DNA of 64,000 nucleotides, taken from positions 1-64,000 of the forward strand of contig NZ_FNSI01000002.1 of NCBI RefSeq assembly GCF_900104955.1. The letters are read 5' to 3'. The translations under genes and the position numbers were made by a program. Source of the DNA: Beijerinckia sp. 28-YEA-48. Lineage in GTDB: Bacteria > Pseudomonadota > Alphaproteobacteria > Rhizobiales > Beijerinckiaceae. Below, in pieces: positions 26,025 to 34,405 of the stretch (position 1 is its first letter; every line of letters begins with the position of its first letter). The notes beneath the pieces are model-generated. The model did no database searches. It was not told the origin of the DNA and saw nothing but the letters and a program-made list of their open reading frames with translations.

Positions 26025-26893
26025 ACCCGGTCAGTCGATTTGCGGCCGAACAGACCTTGCGGCATGGCAAACAGCACCACGAGGATCACGATGAAGGCGA
26101 CTGCATCCTTGTAAACCGAACTGACGTAGCCAGCGGTCAGTGCCTCGATAAGTCCAAGCAGTAAGCCCCCCACAAGCGCGCCAGCCGGGGCGCCCATGCC
26201 CCCCAGCATCGCGGCGGCAAAGCCTTTCAGCGCATAGGCGACGCCGAGGTTATAGGTGGTCAAGGTGATCGGCGTCATCAATACGCCGGCCAGCGCACCG
26301 ATGGCGGCGGACAATGCGAACGAGAGCGTCATCATATAGTCTGTGTTGATGCCGACCATCTTGGCAGCAACACGGTTATTGGAAGTGGCGAGTATCGCTT
26401 TGCCAGTCAATGTGCGTGTGAAGAAGATATAGAGCAAGACAAAGACCATTCCCGCGCCGCCGATCACCCACAGCCCCTGCGGCAGAATGGTAGCGCCGCC
26501 AATGATAATGGGATCGTCGCCGCTGAATGCCGGAAACCGGTGCAGTTGTTTGTCGAAGACGATCTGTGCAGCACCGCGCAGGAAGACGGATGCGCCGATG
26601 GTGATGATAATCAGGCTCACCACCGGAGCGTTGCGCGCGCGTTCGACCGCCAACTCGTTCAGGGCCACGCCGACGGCGGCGGCAACGACAATCGCCAGCA
26701 GCGCCGCGAACGGTAGAGGCACGCCCGCATGCCATGCGAAGAAGGTGACCATGCCGCCCAGCATGACAAATTCACCCTGGGCGAAGTTCACCACGTTGGA
26801 GGCATTGTAGATGATGGTGAAGCCAAGCGCGACGAGCGCATAGACCGCTCCCACCGTCACGCCAGACAGCACATATTGCAGCAGCTCCGTCAC
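26021..26893 (-). CDS. ABC transporter permease, LivH type (phenylacetate region)
   Basis: 290-residue hydrophobic permease. The opening VLSGVTVGAVYALVALGFTIIY, the NFAQGEFVMLGG motif near residue 36 and the loop GINTDYMMTLSFALSA near residue 193 identify LivH. It lies 69 bp downstream of the binding-protein gene. Confidence 0.93.
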   Translation of the reverse strand: MTELLQYVLSGVTVGAVYALVALGFTIIYNASNVVNFAQGEFVMLGGMVTFFAWHAGVPLPFAALLAIVVAAAVGVALNELAVERARNAPVVSLIIITIGASVFLRGAAQIVFDKQLHRFPAFSGDDPIIIGGATILPQGLWVIGGAGMVFVLLYIFFTRTLTGKAILATSNNRVAAKMVGINTDYMMTLSFALSAAIGALAGVLMTPITLTTYNLGVAYALKGFAAAMLGGMGAPAGALVGGLLLGLIEALTAGYVSSVYKDAVAFIVILVVLFAMPQGLFGRKSTDRV

Positions 26894-26962
26894 CGCGGTC
26901 CCCTTCCGCTGTCGCGAGGCAGGAGCGCGGCCGCAGGTGCCGCGCTCGCTTCTTCGTCGGAA

Positions 26963-28099
26963 TTACTGGACCAACGCCCAGTCGCCGTTCTTGATCTCGA
27001 GCATGCGGAAGGCGGCAAGATCAAGGCCCAGGTGATCGGTCGGCGACATGTTGAACACGCCGGTGACGCCGACATAGCCTTTGGTCTGTTCAATAGCTTG
27101 GCGGATCGCCTGCGGCTTGGCTTGGTCAGCCCGACCGATGGCATCGACCAATAGCCGCAACGCATCGTGAGCATAACCGCCAAAGGTCGAGGCCGGCGAG
27201 CCGGTCTTCTTCTCATAGGCGGTCTTATAGGCTGTCACGACGCCATATTGTGGATCATCCTGCTTGAGCAGATGGGCGACGAGAATGGCCGTGCCCGGCA
27301 GCTTAACACCATTGGACGCCGGCCCGGCGAGGTCGATGAAGGCCTTGGAGGCAACGCCATGTGACTGGTAGAGCGGCGTCTTGATGCCGAGCTGGCCATA
27401 GTTGCGCGTGACGATCGCCGGCCCCTGACCGAAGCCGGGATTGAGAATGGCCTGCACCCCCGCCTTACCGCGAATGTTGGTGAGCTGCGGCGTCATATCT
27501 GCGTCGCTGGGGCCATAGGTCTCGTCGATCAGCACCTCGATGCCGTATTTACCGATGATCTGCAGGCATTGCTTGCGCATCGACGCACCAAAGCCATCGG
27601 AACCGGAGATCATGCCGATCTTGGTGATGCCGCTGGCCTTCATGTTCTCGAAGATCTTGGCGCAGGCCATACGATCGGTATGCGGCGTCTTGAACGTCCA
27701 CGATTGTACCGGATCGACGATCTCTATCGCGCCTGCCAGCGAGATGAAGGGTATCTTGGCGTCGGCGACCACCTGCATGATCGACATCGTGGTGCCGGTC
27801 GTAGACCCGCCGATAATCGCGACGACCTCGTCGTCCTCAATCAGCCGCGTCGCAAAGGTGCGCGCCTTATTAGGGTCGCCCGCGTCATCATAGGCGATCA
27901 ACTTGATTTTTTCGCCCCGCACGCCACCAGCCGCATTGATCTCATCGACCAGCAGGCGCAGCGTCTTTGCTTCCGGATCACCCAACGACGAGGCAGGTCC
28001 CGTCTCTGAAACAGTCGCGCCGATCTTGATGTCGGCAAGTGCCGGCCATGCGACGCCGAGCAAGAGCGCAACGGCAACGGTCCTCAAAGCAAATTTCAT
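26963..28099 (-). CDS. ABC transporter substrate-binding protein, LivK type (phenylacetate region)
   Basis: 378-residue binding protein. The signal peptide (residues 1-22, ending WPALA) precedes DIKIGATVSETGPASSLG. Start ATG 28099 follows GGGAGGGATCT; a longer frame to 28186 runs into the promoter and is not used. It is the first gene of the importer. Its promoter region (28100-28324) is shared with paaG and carries the PaaR-type palindrome. The ligand is inferred to be phenylacetate or a related aromatic acid; a branched-chain amino acid cannot be excluded by sequence alone. Confidence 0.92.
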   Translation of the reverse strand: MKFALRTVAVALLLGVAWPALADIKIGATVSETGPASSLGDPEAKTLRLLVDEINAAGGVRGEKIKLIAYDDAGDPNKARTFATRLIEDDEVVAIIGGSTTGTTMSIMQVVADAKIPFISLAGAIEIVDPVQSWTFKTPHTDRMACAKIFENMKASGITKIGMISGSDGFGASMRKQCLQIIGKYGIEVLIDETYGPSDADMTPQLTNIRGKAGVQAILNPGFGQGPAIVTRNYGQLGIKTPLYQSHGVASKAFIDLAGPASNGVKLPGTAILVAHLLKQDDPQYGVVTAYKTAYEKKTGSPASTFGGYAHDALRLLVDAIGRADQAKPQAIRQAIEQTKGYVGVTGVFNMSPTDHLGLDLAAFRMLEIKNGDWALVQ

Positions 28100-28245
28100 A
28101 GATCCCTCCCAGGTTAAACATATGCGCCCCAACACCGTGGACGCCACGCGCAAAGCAATCCCGAATGTCCGGCAAACCGCCGACACCTCAACGCACTGGC
28201 GGGTCCGACACGCTTCTCCCTTATTCCCTCTGACCTTATTATTGA

Positions 28246-28257
28246 CCGACCGGTCGG
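28246..28257. promoter_or_regulatory. PaaR-type operator in livK-paaG divergent promoter
   Basis: CCGACCGGTCGG is a perfect 12-bp palindrome within TTGACCGACCGGTCGGATTA, about 68 bases upstream of paaG and 147 upstream of livK. The same core recurs at 39321-39334 before the paa thiolase operon. This form matches the GACCGACCGGTCGGTC-like sites known for TetR-type PaaR regulators. Confidence 0.75.
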
Positions 28258-28324
28258 ATTATGCAAGAATTTTGTTGTCGAGATTTCGTAAGCGGTCTCG
28301 ATCGCGAAATGGGAGGGAGTCGAC

Positions 28325-29119
28325 GTGGTGCAATCCGAAACGCTGCTCGTGTCGATAGCCGACGGCGTCATGACGCTGACGCTGAATCGTCCTGACAAGC
28401 TGAACGCCTTCAATGAGGAGATGCATCGCGCCCTTCGCACCGCCGTGGAAAGCGCCGGTAACGAAGCAACGGTGCGTGCCGTTCTTCTGACTGGCGCCGG
28501 TCGTGCCTTCTGTGCCGGCCAAGATCTAGGCGATCGCGACCCCCGTAAATCCACCGAGGCACCAGATCTTGGTCATACGATCGAGACCTTCTATAATCCC
28601 CTGCTCCGTCTCATTCGCGCCCTGCACAAGCCAATCGTCTGCGCGGTGAACGGCGTTGCCGCCGGCGCTGGCGCCAATATCGCGCTCGCTTGCGATATCG
28701 TGCTAGCGGCAAAATCGGCCAAATTCATCCAGGCTTTTTCCAAGATCGGCCTGGTCCCCGATTCTGGCGGCACCTGGAGTCTGCCGCACTTGTTGGGCGA
28801 AGCGCGCGCCAAGGGACTGGCGCTCACCGCAGAGCCATTGCCAGCTGAGACGGCCGCGTCTTGGGGCATGATCTGGCGGGCCGTCGACGACGAACAGCTC
28901 ATGCTGGAAGCCAGCACCCTAGCCAAGCACCTCGCGGCAGGGCCAACCTATGGGCTCGGCCTGACGAAGCAGGCGATACAAGCTGCGGCCACCAATACAC
29001 TTGACCAACAGCTCGACCTCGAACGCGACCTGCAACGCCTGGCCGGTCGCAGCGCCGACTACGCCGAGGGCGTGGCGGCCTTTCTCGATAAGCGTCAGGC
29101 AGAGTTCAAAGGCAAATGA
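28325..29119 (+). CDS. paaG: PaaG-type 2-(1,2-epoxy-1,2-dihydrophenyl)acetyl-CoA isomerase
   Basis: 264-residue crotonase. Oxyanion-hole stretches GAGRAFCAGQDLGDRD and NGVAAGAGANIALACD are present, and KIGLVPDSGGTW carries the Asp characteristic of PaaG instead of the second Glu of hydratases. PaaG converts the ring epoxide-CoA to oxepin-CoA and later shifts double bonds. It starts with GTG at 28325 after GGGAGGGAG. It is the first gene of paaG-paaI-paaK-paaR, with a four-base overlap to paaI. PaaF and PaaH, needed further down the pathway, are not in this window. Confidence 0.88.
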   Translation: MVQSETLLVSIADGVMTLTLNRPDKLNAFNEEMHRALRTAVESAGNEATVRAVLLTGAGRAFCAGQDLGDRDPRKSTEAPDLGHTIETFYNPLLRLIRALHKPIVCAVNGVAAGAGANIALACDIVLAAKSAKFIQAFSKIGLVPDSGGTWSLPHLLGEARAKGLALTAEPLPAETAASWGMIWRAVDDEQLMLEASTLAKHLAAGPTYGLGLTKQAIQAAATNTLDQQLDLERDLQRLAGRSADYAEGVAAFLDKRQAEFKGK

Positions 29120-29562
29120 CCGTGAACTTCACCGACCCCACCGCCCTCGCGACCGCTTCCGCCGATGCCATGTGGCGCGAAGACCGCGCCAGCCAGCATC
29201 TCGGCATGGTGCTGGAACACGTTACGCCGGGCGAAGCAAAGCTCTCCTTCACCGTGACCGACGTCATGACCAACGGCCATCGGACCTGCCATGGCGGCTA
29301 CCTGTTCACCTTGGCCGATTCAGCCTTTGCCTTCGCGTGCAATAGCTACAATCAGCGCGCCGTGGCGCGTCAGTGCGATATAACTTTCATTGCGCCGGCC
29401 TTTCTCGGCGATCGCCTGACCGCCACCGCAAGGGAAATTTCGCGCGTCGGCCGTAACGGCATCTATGATGTCCAGGTGGTCAACCAGAAAGGCGAGCCGG
29501 TTGCGGAGTTTCGCGGTCACTCGCGGATCGTCAAGGGAACGCATCTACCGACACCGACATAA
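29116..29562 (+). CDS. paaI: PaaI hydroxyphenylacetyl-CoA thioesterase
   Basis: 148-residue hot-dog-fold thioesterase. The motif NGHRTCHGGYLFTLADSAFAFACN (residues 55-78, read with its HGG and Asp) is the PaaI signature. It rescues CoA by hydrolysing dead-end hydroxyphenylacetyl-CoA thioesters. The start overlaps the paaG stop (ATGA). Confidence 0.92.
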   Translation: MTVNFTDPTALATASADAMWREDRASQHLGMVLEHVTPGEAKLSFTVTDVMTNGHRTCHGGYLFTLADSAFAFACNSYNQRAVARQCDITFIAPAFLGDRLTATAREISRVGRNGIYDVQVVNQKGEPVAEFRGHSRIVKGTHLPTPT

Positions 29563-29590
29563 GGTCGAACACGCGTTTGGGAGGAATGAG

Positions 29591-30901
29591 ATGGAAGACC
29601 TGAGCCCCCGCCCGGGTGACCTTGAACCAATCGAGACGGCTTCGCGGGACGAGATTTCGGCCTTGCAGTTGAAGCGCCTGAAGGCGACGCTTGATCACGC
29701 TTACCGCAATTCCTCACATTATCGTGGGAAGTTCGACGAGGCCGGAGTCCACCCGGACGATCTAAAAGCTCTTTCCGACCTGTCGAAATTCCCTTTCACG
29801 GTGAAGAAGGATCTGCGTGATGCATATCCGTTCGGCATGTTCGCCGTGCCCCGCGAAAAGCTTGCGCGCATCCACGCTTCGTCTGGAACCACTGGCAAGC
29901 CAACCGTCGTCGGCTACACCAAGAACGATATCGACATCTGGGCCAGTGTGATGGCCCGTTCCATTCGTGCAGCCGGCGGTCGTTCTGGCGATATCTGCCA
30001 CGTTGCCTATGGCTATGGTCTGTTCACCGGTGGCCTCGGCGCACACTATGGCGCCGAGAAACTGGGCTGTACGGTGGTGCCGATTTCAGGCGGCATGACT
30101 GAGCGCCAGGTGACACTGATCCAGGACTTCAAGCCACGCATCATCATGGTGACACCGTCCTACATGCTATCCATTTTGGACGAATTCCGCCGGCTCGGCA
30201 TTGATCCGCGCAGCACATCCCTGGCCGTCGGTATCTTCGGCGCCGAGCCTTGGACCAATGCGATGCGGCAGGAGATCGAGCGCGACTTCGACATGCACGC
30301 CGTCGACATCTATGGCCTGTCGGAGGTGATGGGGCCGGGCGTCGCCAACGAATGCGTGGAGACCAAGGATGGTCTCCATGTCTGGGAAGATCATTTCTAC
30401 CCCGAAATTATCAATCCCGAGACGGGCGACGTGTTGCCTGACGGCGAGATGGGTGAGTTGGTGTTCACTTCGCTGACCAAAGAAGCGCTGCCGATTATCC
30501 GCTATCGTACCCGCGATCTGACGCGGCTGCTGCCGGGCACGGCGCGCGCCATGCGGCGCATCGAGAAGATCACCGGCCGCTCCGACGACATGATGATCCT
30601 GCGCGGCGTCAATGTCTTCCCGACCCAGATCGAAGAACAAATCTTGAAATGCACCGGGCTTGCACCCCATTTCCAGATCGAGCTCGCGCGCGTTGGTCGC
30701 ATGGACGACATGATCATCCATGTCGAGGCCATGCCGGATGCGACGGCCTCGGACGCCCGGGCGCACGCGGCCAAGGAACTTGCACACCATATCAAAAGCG
30801 TGGTGGGTATCAGTACCAAGGTGAATGTTGGCGACCCTGATTCGGTCGAACGGTCGGCTGGGAAGGCAAGACGCGTCGTCGACAACAGGCCAAGGGGATA
30901 G
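29591..30901 (+). CDS. paaK: Phenylacetate-CoA ligase PaaK
   Basis: 436-residue adenylate-forming ligase that makes phenylacetyl-CoA, the first committed step. Motifs are HASSGTTGKPTVVGYT (about residue 95), YGLSEVMGPGVANEC (about residue 240), YRTRDLTRLL and RSDDMMILRGVNVFP. ATG 29591 has the ribosome binding site GGGAGGAATGAG. A longer frame from 29465 overlaps paaI in another frame and is rejected. It sits between paaI and the regulator gene. Confidence 0.95.
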   Translation: MEDLSPRPGDLEPIETASRDEISALQLKRLKATLDHAYRNSSHYRGKFDEAGVHPDDLKALSDLSKFPFTVKKDLRDAYPFGMFAVPREKLARIHASSGTTGKPTVVGYTKNDIDIWASVMARSIRAAGGRSGDICHVAYGYGLFTGGLGAHYGAEKLGCTVVPISGGMTERQVTLIQDFKPRIIMVTPSYMLSILDEFRRLGIDPRSTSLAVGIFGAEPWTNAMRQEIERDFDMHAVDIYGLSEVMGPGVANECVETKDGLHVWEDHFYPEIINPETGDVLPDGEMGELVFTSLTKEALPIIRYRTRDLTRLLPGTARAMRRIEKITGRSDDMMILRGVNVFPTQIEEQILKCTGLAPHFQIELARVGRMDDMIIHVEAMPDATASDARAHAAKELAHHIKSVVGISTKVNVGDPDSVERSAGKARRVVDNRPRG

Positions 30902-30907
30902 CAGGAC

Positions 30908-31507
30908 ATGGCGAGAACGAGAGCCGCCGATTTCGACGACAAACGGCGAAGCATTCTCGACAGTGCGGCCGCAGTCTTCGTGAAACTCGGCATGGAACAC
31001 GCGTCAATGGCCCAGATCGCCAAGGCCAACAACGTCTCCAAGGCCTTGCTCTATCATTATTATCCCAGCAAGGAATTGCTGCTGTTCGACATTGGGCGGA
31101 CGCATCTGGTCGAGCTTGAAGCCGCCATCCAGAAGGCCGACCGTCCGGATCTGGACCCCTCGCAAAGGCTCCGCCATTTGATCGGTGGCGTTCTGGAGAA
31201 CTACCGCACGGCTTCAAATTTCCAGCAGGTGCTGCTCAACGGCATCGGCTCGCTGTCCGAATCGCAGCGCTCGGAGCTGCGACTGATGGAGCGCCGCATC
31301 GTGAAGGCGTTTTCTGACGTGCTGGTCGACATCAACCCGGAACTGGGCAAAAACCGTCCGGGCGTGACGCCCGTGACCATGTCACTCTTCGGCATCCTCA
31401 ATTGGGCCTATACCTGGTTCAAACCCAGCGGCGCGCTAAGCCGCGAAGGCTATGCCGACATGGTGACCACGTTGTTTCTCAACGGCCTGACCTCGCTGAA
31501 CCGCTGA
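30908..31507 (+). CDS. paaR: TetR family regulator, PaaR-like
   Basis: 199-residue TetR protein. The DNA-binding region lies in residues 10-57, with MAQIAKANNVSKALLYHYYPSKELL as helix-turn-helix. The location directly after paaK, and the shared palindrome CCGACCGGTCGG in both paa promoter regions, point to PaaR, which releases DNA on binding phenylacetyl-CoA in characterised bacteria. Assignment rests on context plus family. The gene ends only nine bases from the end of the converging paaZ. Confidence 0.85.
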   Translation: MARTRAADFDDKRRSILDSAAAVFVKLGMEHASMAQIAKANNVSKALLYHYYPSKELLLFDIGRTHLVELEAAIQKADRPDLDPSQRLRHLIGGVLENYRTASNFQQVLLNGIGSLSESQRSELRLMERRIVKAFSDVLVDINPELGKNRPGVTPVTMSLFGILNWAYTWFKPSGALSREGYADMVTTLFLNGLTSLNR

Positions 31508-31516
31508 TCGCGGGGG

Positions 31517-33565
31517 TTAGGTTATCGCCACCATGGTGAGAACATCGTATTGCGCCACCACCTTGGCGTCCTGATTGGTGACCACGCAATCCCAGCGCAC
31601 TTCACCGTAGTCCTCGGTCTCGCGCGGATTGATCTGCTTGCAAGTAAGCGCGACCTGCAGTGCGTCGCCCGGGTTGACGGGCGCGAGGAAGCGTAGCGAA
31701 TCCACACCGTAGTTCGCCAGCACCGGGCCGGGCGCTGGATCAACGAACAGGCCTGCCGCGAAGGCTGCAATCAGATAGCCATGCGCGACCCGTCCCTCAA
31801 AGAAAGGATTGGCCTTGGCGGCCGCCTCATCCATATGGGCGTAGAACGTATCGCCGGTGAAATGCGCAAAATGCTCAATGTCTTCCAGCGTCACAATGCG
31901 GCTGCCGGTCACCACCTGGTCGCCAATCTCCAGTTCGGCGAGCGATTTGCGAAACGGGTGCACATCGTTGCGAACCCGTGCACCAGGCAGCCAGCGGCCT
32001 GCGATCTCCGAGAGCAGCCAGGGTGCCGCCTGGACGGCTGAGCGCTGCATGTAATGCTTGACGGAGCGCATGCCGCCCAGTTCCTCGCCGCCACCCGCAC
32101 GTCCAGGGCCGCCATGCACAAGCCCCGGCAGTGGCGAACCATGCCCGGTAGACGATTTCGCGCTGACGCGGTTACCGATCAAGATACGGCCATGCCAAGG
32201 GCCGAGCGCGATCACGGTATCGCGGGCAAAAGCGGGGTCGTTGGTGAAGACGGAAGCGACCAGACTGCCTTTGCCGCGTTGCGCCAGATCGGCCGCTTCA
32301 TCGGCGGTGTCATAGGGGATGATGGTGCTGACGGGGCCAAAAGCCTCGACGTCATGCACCGCCCTGGCCACGCCCGGCTTGTCGCAATATAGCAGCACCG
32401 GATTGAGGAAGGCCCCCTCCTCCGCACTTCCAGAAACGATATTGGCGCGATCGGGGTCGCCAGCGACGATCTCGGCGTCGCCCTGCAACTCCTTGATCCG
32501 GGCCCGCACTTCGTCGCGTTGCGCAAGGCTGGCGAGCGGTCCCATCTTGACCGCTTCATCGGCTGGATTGCCGAGCGCTGTCTTCGCCAATCGATCGCCG
32601 AGCGCTTTGATCAGCGCCTCGACGCTGGCGCGTGGCGCGATCACGCGACGGATCGCCGTACACTTCTGGCCGGCTTTAACGGTCATTTCCCGCGCCACCT
32701 CCCTCACGAAGAGATCGAACTCTTCGGTGCCGACTACGCCGTCGGGGCCGAGGATCGCGGCATTGAGGCTGTCGGCTTCCATCGTAAAGCGCACGGAGTT
32801 ATCAACGATCGACGGATGCGTGCGCAGCCGGCGCCCGGTGCCAGCCGAACCGGTGAACGTCACGACATCTTGGCAGTCGACATGGTCGAGCAGGTCGCCG
32901 ACAGAGCCGCTGATCAGTTGCAACGAGCCCTTCGGCAGAATTCCGGTGTCGATGATGCGGCGAACCATCAGCTCGGTGAGATAGGCCGTTTGGCTGGCCG
33001 GTTTGATGATGGCCGGCATGCCGGCCAGCAACGTCGGCGCGAGCTTTTCCAACATGCCCCAGCAGGGAAAATTGAACGCATTGATATGCACGGCCACGCC
33101 TTGCAGCGGCGTCAGAATATGTTGCGCCGAAAAGCTATTGTCGCGCGAAATCGCTTCCACCTCGCCATCGAGCAGAACCCGCGTGTTGGGCAGCTCGCGC
33201 CGGGCTTTGGAGGCATAAGACAGCAGCGTGCCGATGCCGCCTTCGATGTCGACCCAGCTATCGGTCCGCGTCGCGCCAGTCGCCGTGGAGAGGGCGTAGA
33301 ATTCCTCCTTAACCTCCATCAGTGCCTGCCCGAGCGCCTTCAGCATCAGTGCCCGCTCGTGAAAACTCATCTTTCGCAGGGCCGGCGAACCTGTCTCTCG
33401 GCCAAAACGAAGAGCGGCTTCCATGTCGAGGCCGCTGGCGTCGATCAAGGCGACGGCGTCGCCCGTGGCCGCATCGAGCAATGGCATGGCCTTGCCCGCG
33501 CCACGCACCCATCCGCCAGCGACATAGGATTCGAGTTGGCGGATCTTGGTCAAAGGAGCGTTCAT
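31517..33565 (-). CDS. paaZ: PaaZ bifunctional oxepin-CoA hydrolase/3-oxo-5,6-dehydrosuberyl-CoA semialdehyde dehydrogenase
   Basis: 682-residue fusion. Residues 1-520 form an aldehyde dehydrogenase with catalytic Cys302 in KAGQKCTAI and the general base Glu263 in FTMEADS. Residues 540-682 form a MaoC/hot-dog hydratase with GDTFYAHMDEAAAKANPFFEGRVAHGYL (read in parts). This arrangement opens oxepin-CoA and oxidises the aldehyde with NADP. It is the distal gene of the minus-strand paa operon, 63 bp after the PF05138 paralogue. The length matches E. coli PaaZ. Confidence 0.95.
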   Translation of the reverse strand: MNAPLTKIRQLESYVAGGWVRGAGKAMPLLDAATGDAVALIDASGLDMEAALRFGRETGSPALRKMSFHERALMLKALGQALMEVKEEFYALSTATGATRTDSWVDIEGGIGTLLSYASKARRELPNTRVLLDGEVEAISRDNSFSAQHILTPLQGVAVHINAFNFPCWGMLEKLAPTLLAGMPAIIKPASQTAYLTELMVRRIIDTGILPKGSLQLISGSVGDLLDHVDCQDVVTFTGSAGTGRRLRTHPSIVDNSVRFTMEADSLNAAILGPDGVVGTEEFDLFVREVAREMTVKAGQKCTAIRRVIAPRASVEALIKALGDRLAKTALGNPADEAVKMGPLASLAQRDEVRARIKELQGDAEIVAGDPDRANIVSGSAEEGAFLNPVLLYCDKPGVARAVHDVEAFGPVSTIIPYDTADEAADLAQRGKGSLVASVFTNDPAFARDTVIALGPWHGRILIGNRVSAKSSTGHGSPLPGLVHGGPGRAGGGEELGGMRSVKHYMQRSAVQAAPWLLSEIAGRWLPGARVRNDVHPFRKSLAELEIGDQVVTGSRIVTLEDIEHFAHFTGDTFYAHMDEAAAKANPFFEGRVAHGYLIAAFAAGLFVDPAPGPVLANYGVDSLRFLAPVNPGDALQVALTCKQINPRETEDYGEVRWDCVVTNQDAKVVAQYDVLTMVAIT

Positions 33566-33628
33566 GGATTTGTTCCCGTCAATTGGCGCGAATGGGTCTA
33601 AGCAATGGGAAAAGGAGTTGTCTCCGTC

Positions 33629-34405
33629 TCAGGCGAGACCGATTTCGGCGAGCAAGGCATCCACCAGCCGCTCCCATTCCTTGGCGAGATCGGCGTTGCT
33701 GGTCTGACGCAGGCCGAACTTCTTCTGCGTTTCGAAATGTCCTGACGTTCCACTGCCGAAGGAACCCACGACACGCGGCCGCCAGTAGGCGATCGATCGT
33801 TGCACCTCTTGGCGATTGTCTGGATCAGTGAGGATCTTGCGCAGGCCCTCAACGCCAAGTTCCAAGTGCCGGCGCTCGCGCGGCAGGATGGCAAAGAATA
33901 TCTCCCCAAGAGGTTGGTAGGAGACGCGGGCAAACTCGCCGAGCTGCAGCACGACCGCATGGCCCATCAGAACGTTCATCACCACGGCATCCAGCCAGCC
34001 CTGCAAAGGATAGTGCAACACTGCAAGCCGCATGTCGGAACCGTGCCGCGCCGCACCCAGGTCATGGTCGCGCGTCACACGTTCGGCCCAGGGATGATGA
34101 TTGGCGTAGCGCGAGATATCGGCTCCGAACCCGCCCATGATCGCCAGCACGCGCTCGGCGTGATCGAGCTTCTCCAGCACGATGCGCGAGGCGGCGATGC
34201 GCTCCTTGATGCCCGGTCCTTGATTGATGATTTCGGCAAAGCCGGCGGCGCCCGCCAATTCGCTGTCGACGAAGGTTGCCATCAGCCGGAGCAACTCGCC
34301 GCGATACCGCGGCGGTGCGTTCTCCGGTGTCGTCAGCTTGCCTCCCAATGCGAGATAATCCGCAAGCGGCATGGTTTCGGCCCCATCGATCATGTCACTG
34401 GTCAT
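33629..34405 (-). CDS. PaaA/PaaC-family (PF05138-like) ferritin-fold protein of unknown role
   Basis: 258-residue helical protein resembling the phenylacetic acid catabolic ferritin-like family. Candidate metal ligands are Glu49, Glu78 with His82, Glu157, and a clean E177-x2-H180 (ERRH). The first His motif is unusual: residue H-3 is Lys79 and the nearest Glu is at H-4. PaaA has two standard ExxH motifs. The gene sits between paaE and paaZ and overlaps paaE by 11 bp, so it is co-expressed with the epoxidase. It is a third family member beside paaA and paaC. It may be a second oxygenase, an assembly factor or a specificity subunit; its function is unknown. Confidence 0.75.
   Translation of the reverse strand: MTSDMIDGAETMPLADYLALGGKLTTPENAPPRYRGELLRLMATFVDSELAGAAGFAEIINQGPGIKERIAASRIVLEKLDHAERVLAIMGGFGADISRYANHHPWAERVTRDHDLGAARHGSDMRLAVLHYPLQGWLDAVVMNVLMGHAVVLQLGEFARVSYQPLGEIFFAILPRERRHLELGVEGLRKILTDPDNRQEVQRSIAYWRPRVVGSFGSGTSGHFETQKKFGLRQTSNADLAKEWERLVDALLAEIGLA

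Noticed and set aside
28140..28324. Extra N-terminal length for the LivK protein up to 28186
   Set aside because: A proper signal peptide and ribosome binding site start at 28099; the extension reads through the promoter region.
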